Shown piece after piece: positions 43,725-44,375 of a DNA stretch of 44,375 bases (its first letter is position 1; each line of letters begins with the position of its first letter). The notes beneath the pieces were generated by a model. That model worked only from the letters and a program-made list of their open reading frames with translations. It had not been told where the DNA came from and did no database searches. The position numbers and the translations under genes are program-made. Origin of the DNA: DASYQD01 sp036005845 (GTDB lineage Bacteria; Acidobacteriota; Thermoanaerobaculia; Multivoradales; JAIOJS01); the NCBI GenBank assembly GCA_036005845.1, contig DASYQD010000061.1, forward strand, positions 1 through 44,375, given 5' to 3'.

Positions 43725-44375
43725 ATGAGGTGCTACGACCGCGACGAGGAGGCGCAGAAACTCTGGAAGCAGTTTGACTTAGGCCGAAATGTCCTGATGC
43801 TGGCTCCTCGCCGCGTCGGCAAGACGGTGCTTCTCGAGCGGCTGAAGGAGGAGAGCGCCTCCAAGGGATATCGGGCCATTGTCCTCGACGTTGAGGGCTA
43901 CCGCGAGGAACGGGCCTTCTTCCGAGAGATGTGCGCCTCGATTCAGGAAGAGATCGGGGCCGGTCAGACCCTGCTTGCAGCGTTCACGGAGCGGCTCAAG
44001 CGTGTCGTCCAAGGCGCCGAGTTCGAAGGCGACTGGCGAAACCTGCTGCTCAAGGTCGACTGGGCCATATTCGCCGACAACCTGATCGCGCAGCTCGACG
44101 AGGACAAGGAAGGCAAGACCTGGCTGTTCCTTGTCGACGAGATCACGATCTTCACGAAAGCACTCTTGGATGGGCCCGAGGGTCGCGAGCGCGCGAGCGA
44201 GTTCTTGTATGCGTTGCGCCGACTCTGCCGCGAGCACCCGAGGGTCCGCTGGCTCTACACCGGATCGATCGGTCTCGACACGCTGGCGAGGCGGCACGGC
44301 ATCGAGGGCGCTCTCGTCGATCTCGAGATTTTCGAGCTACAGCCTTTCGGAGAGGCTACGGCAACGGGTTTTCTC
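43725..44375 (+). CDS. AAA/archaeal-type ATP-binding protein (3' end cut by window)
   Basis: 217 residues are visible and the frame is still open at the window end. Walker A is APRRVGKT (residues 27-34) and Walker B is WLFLVDEIT (D138, E139). The preceding YRAIVLDVEGYREERAFF and the later RWLYTGSIGLDTLARRHG fit the ATPase family common in archaea and sporadic in bacteria (PF01637-like). Members are soluble AAA+ proteins of unclear role, often on mobile or defence-related DNA. GAGGAGGG lies just before the ATG. The codon choice is less GC-biased than in neighbouring genes, which hints at transfer. The missing C-terminus usually carries a winged helix or nuclease-like domain. Confidence 0.85.
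   Translation, partial: MRCYDRDEEAQKLWKQFDLGRNVLMLAPRRVGKTVLLERLKEESASKGYRAIVLDVEGYREERAFFREMCASIQEEIGAGQTLLAAFTERLKRVVQGAEFEGDWRNLLLKVDWAIFADNLIAQLDEDKEGKTWLFLVDEITIFTKALLDGPEGRERASEFLYALRRLCREHPRVRWLYTGSIGLDTLARRHGIEGALVDLEIFELQPFGEATATGFL

Overview
The window is GC-rich, gene-dense chromosomal DNA from a Gram-negative bacterium: it encodes a TolC/RND efflux trio, an outer-membrane porin-like barrel and lipoprotein signals. Two large secreted ELWxxDGT-repeat proteins, a duplicated 110-residue C-terminal domain ending in GDTSAF, and a secreted subtilase with FG-GAP repeats and a DGFEAG-type tail together resemble Acidobacteriota of the Thermoanaerobaculia type. That placement is an inference from gene content; no rRNA, tRNA, CRISPR array or insertion sequence was seen.

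Layout: 215-867 is a Phd/PIN toxin-antitoxin pair with a palindromic operator. 874-4501 (minus) holds a lipoprotein serine hydrolase, an ECF42-type sigma factor and its YCII/DGPF partner. 4688-8402 carries a YkuD_2 L,D-transpeptidase, a MATE exporter (minus) and a porin-like protein with a Pho-box-like promoter. 8505-13422 (minus) holds the subtilase and a YihY membrane protein. 13497-17372 (plus) is a tight cluster of DUF883, a small membrane protein, a metallophosphoesterase, DUF2007 and a transmembrane Ser/Thr kinase. 17395-18690 (minus) is an unrecognised secreted protein with a duplicated Cys-Pro module. 18843-21563 is an M16 peptidase pair (one catalytic, one apparently inactive). 21684-27979 holds two convergent ELWxxDGT proteins. 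28059-29819 (minus) is a TPR/coiled-coil/double cyclic-nucleotide-binding protein, separated by a repeat-bearing 482-bp gap from gcvT-gcvH.

The last third is built around phosphate uptake. pstS (31932) is separated from pstC-pstA (40614-43323) by a six-gene minus-strand unit: tolC-like, HlyD-like, RND pump, chorismate mutase, cmoA and an isoprenylcysteine methyltransferase-like gene. No pstB follows pstA in the window; a lone DUF433 gene and a truncated AAA ATPase come next. The porin-like gene and pstC carry 11-bp-period GTCAC repeats with similar placement relative to a CCTAGG-like -10, and pstS has a weaker version, suggesting a shared PhoB regulon.

A 78-bp imperfect palindrome occurs three times between genes (2638, 5550, 20232), one copy in the opposite orientation. 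Starts were moved from the longest open frame where an RBS, a GTGA overlap or a signal peptide favoured another codon; these choices are stated per gene.
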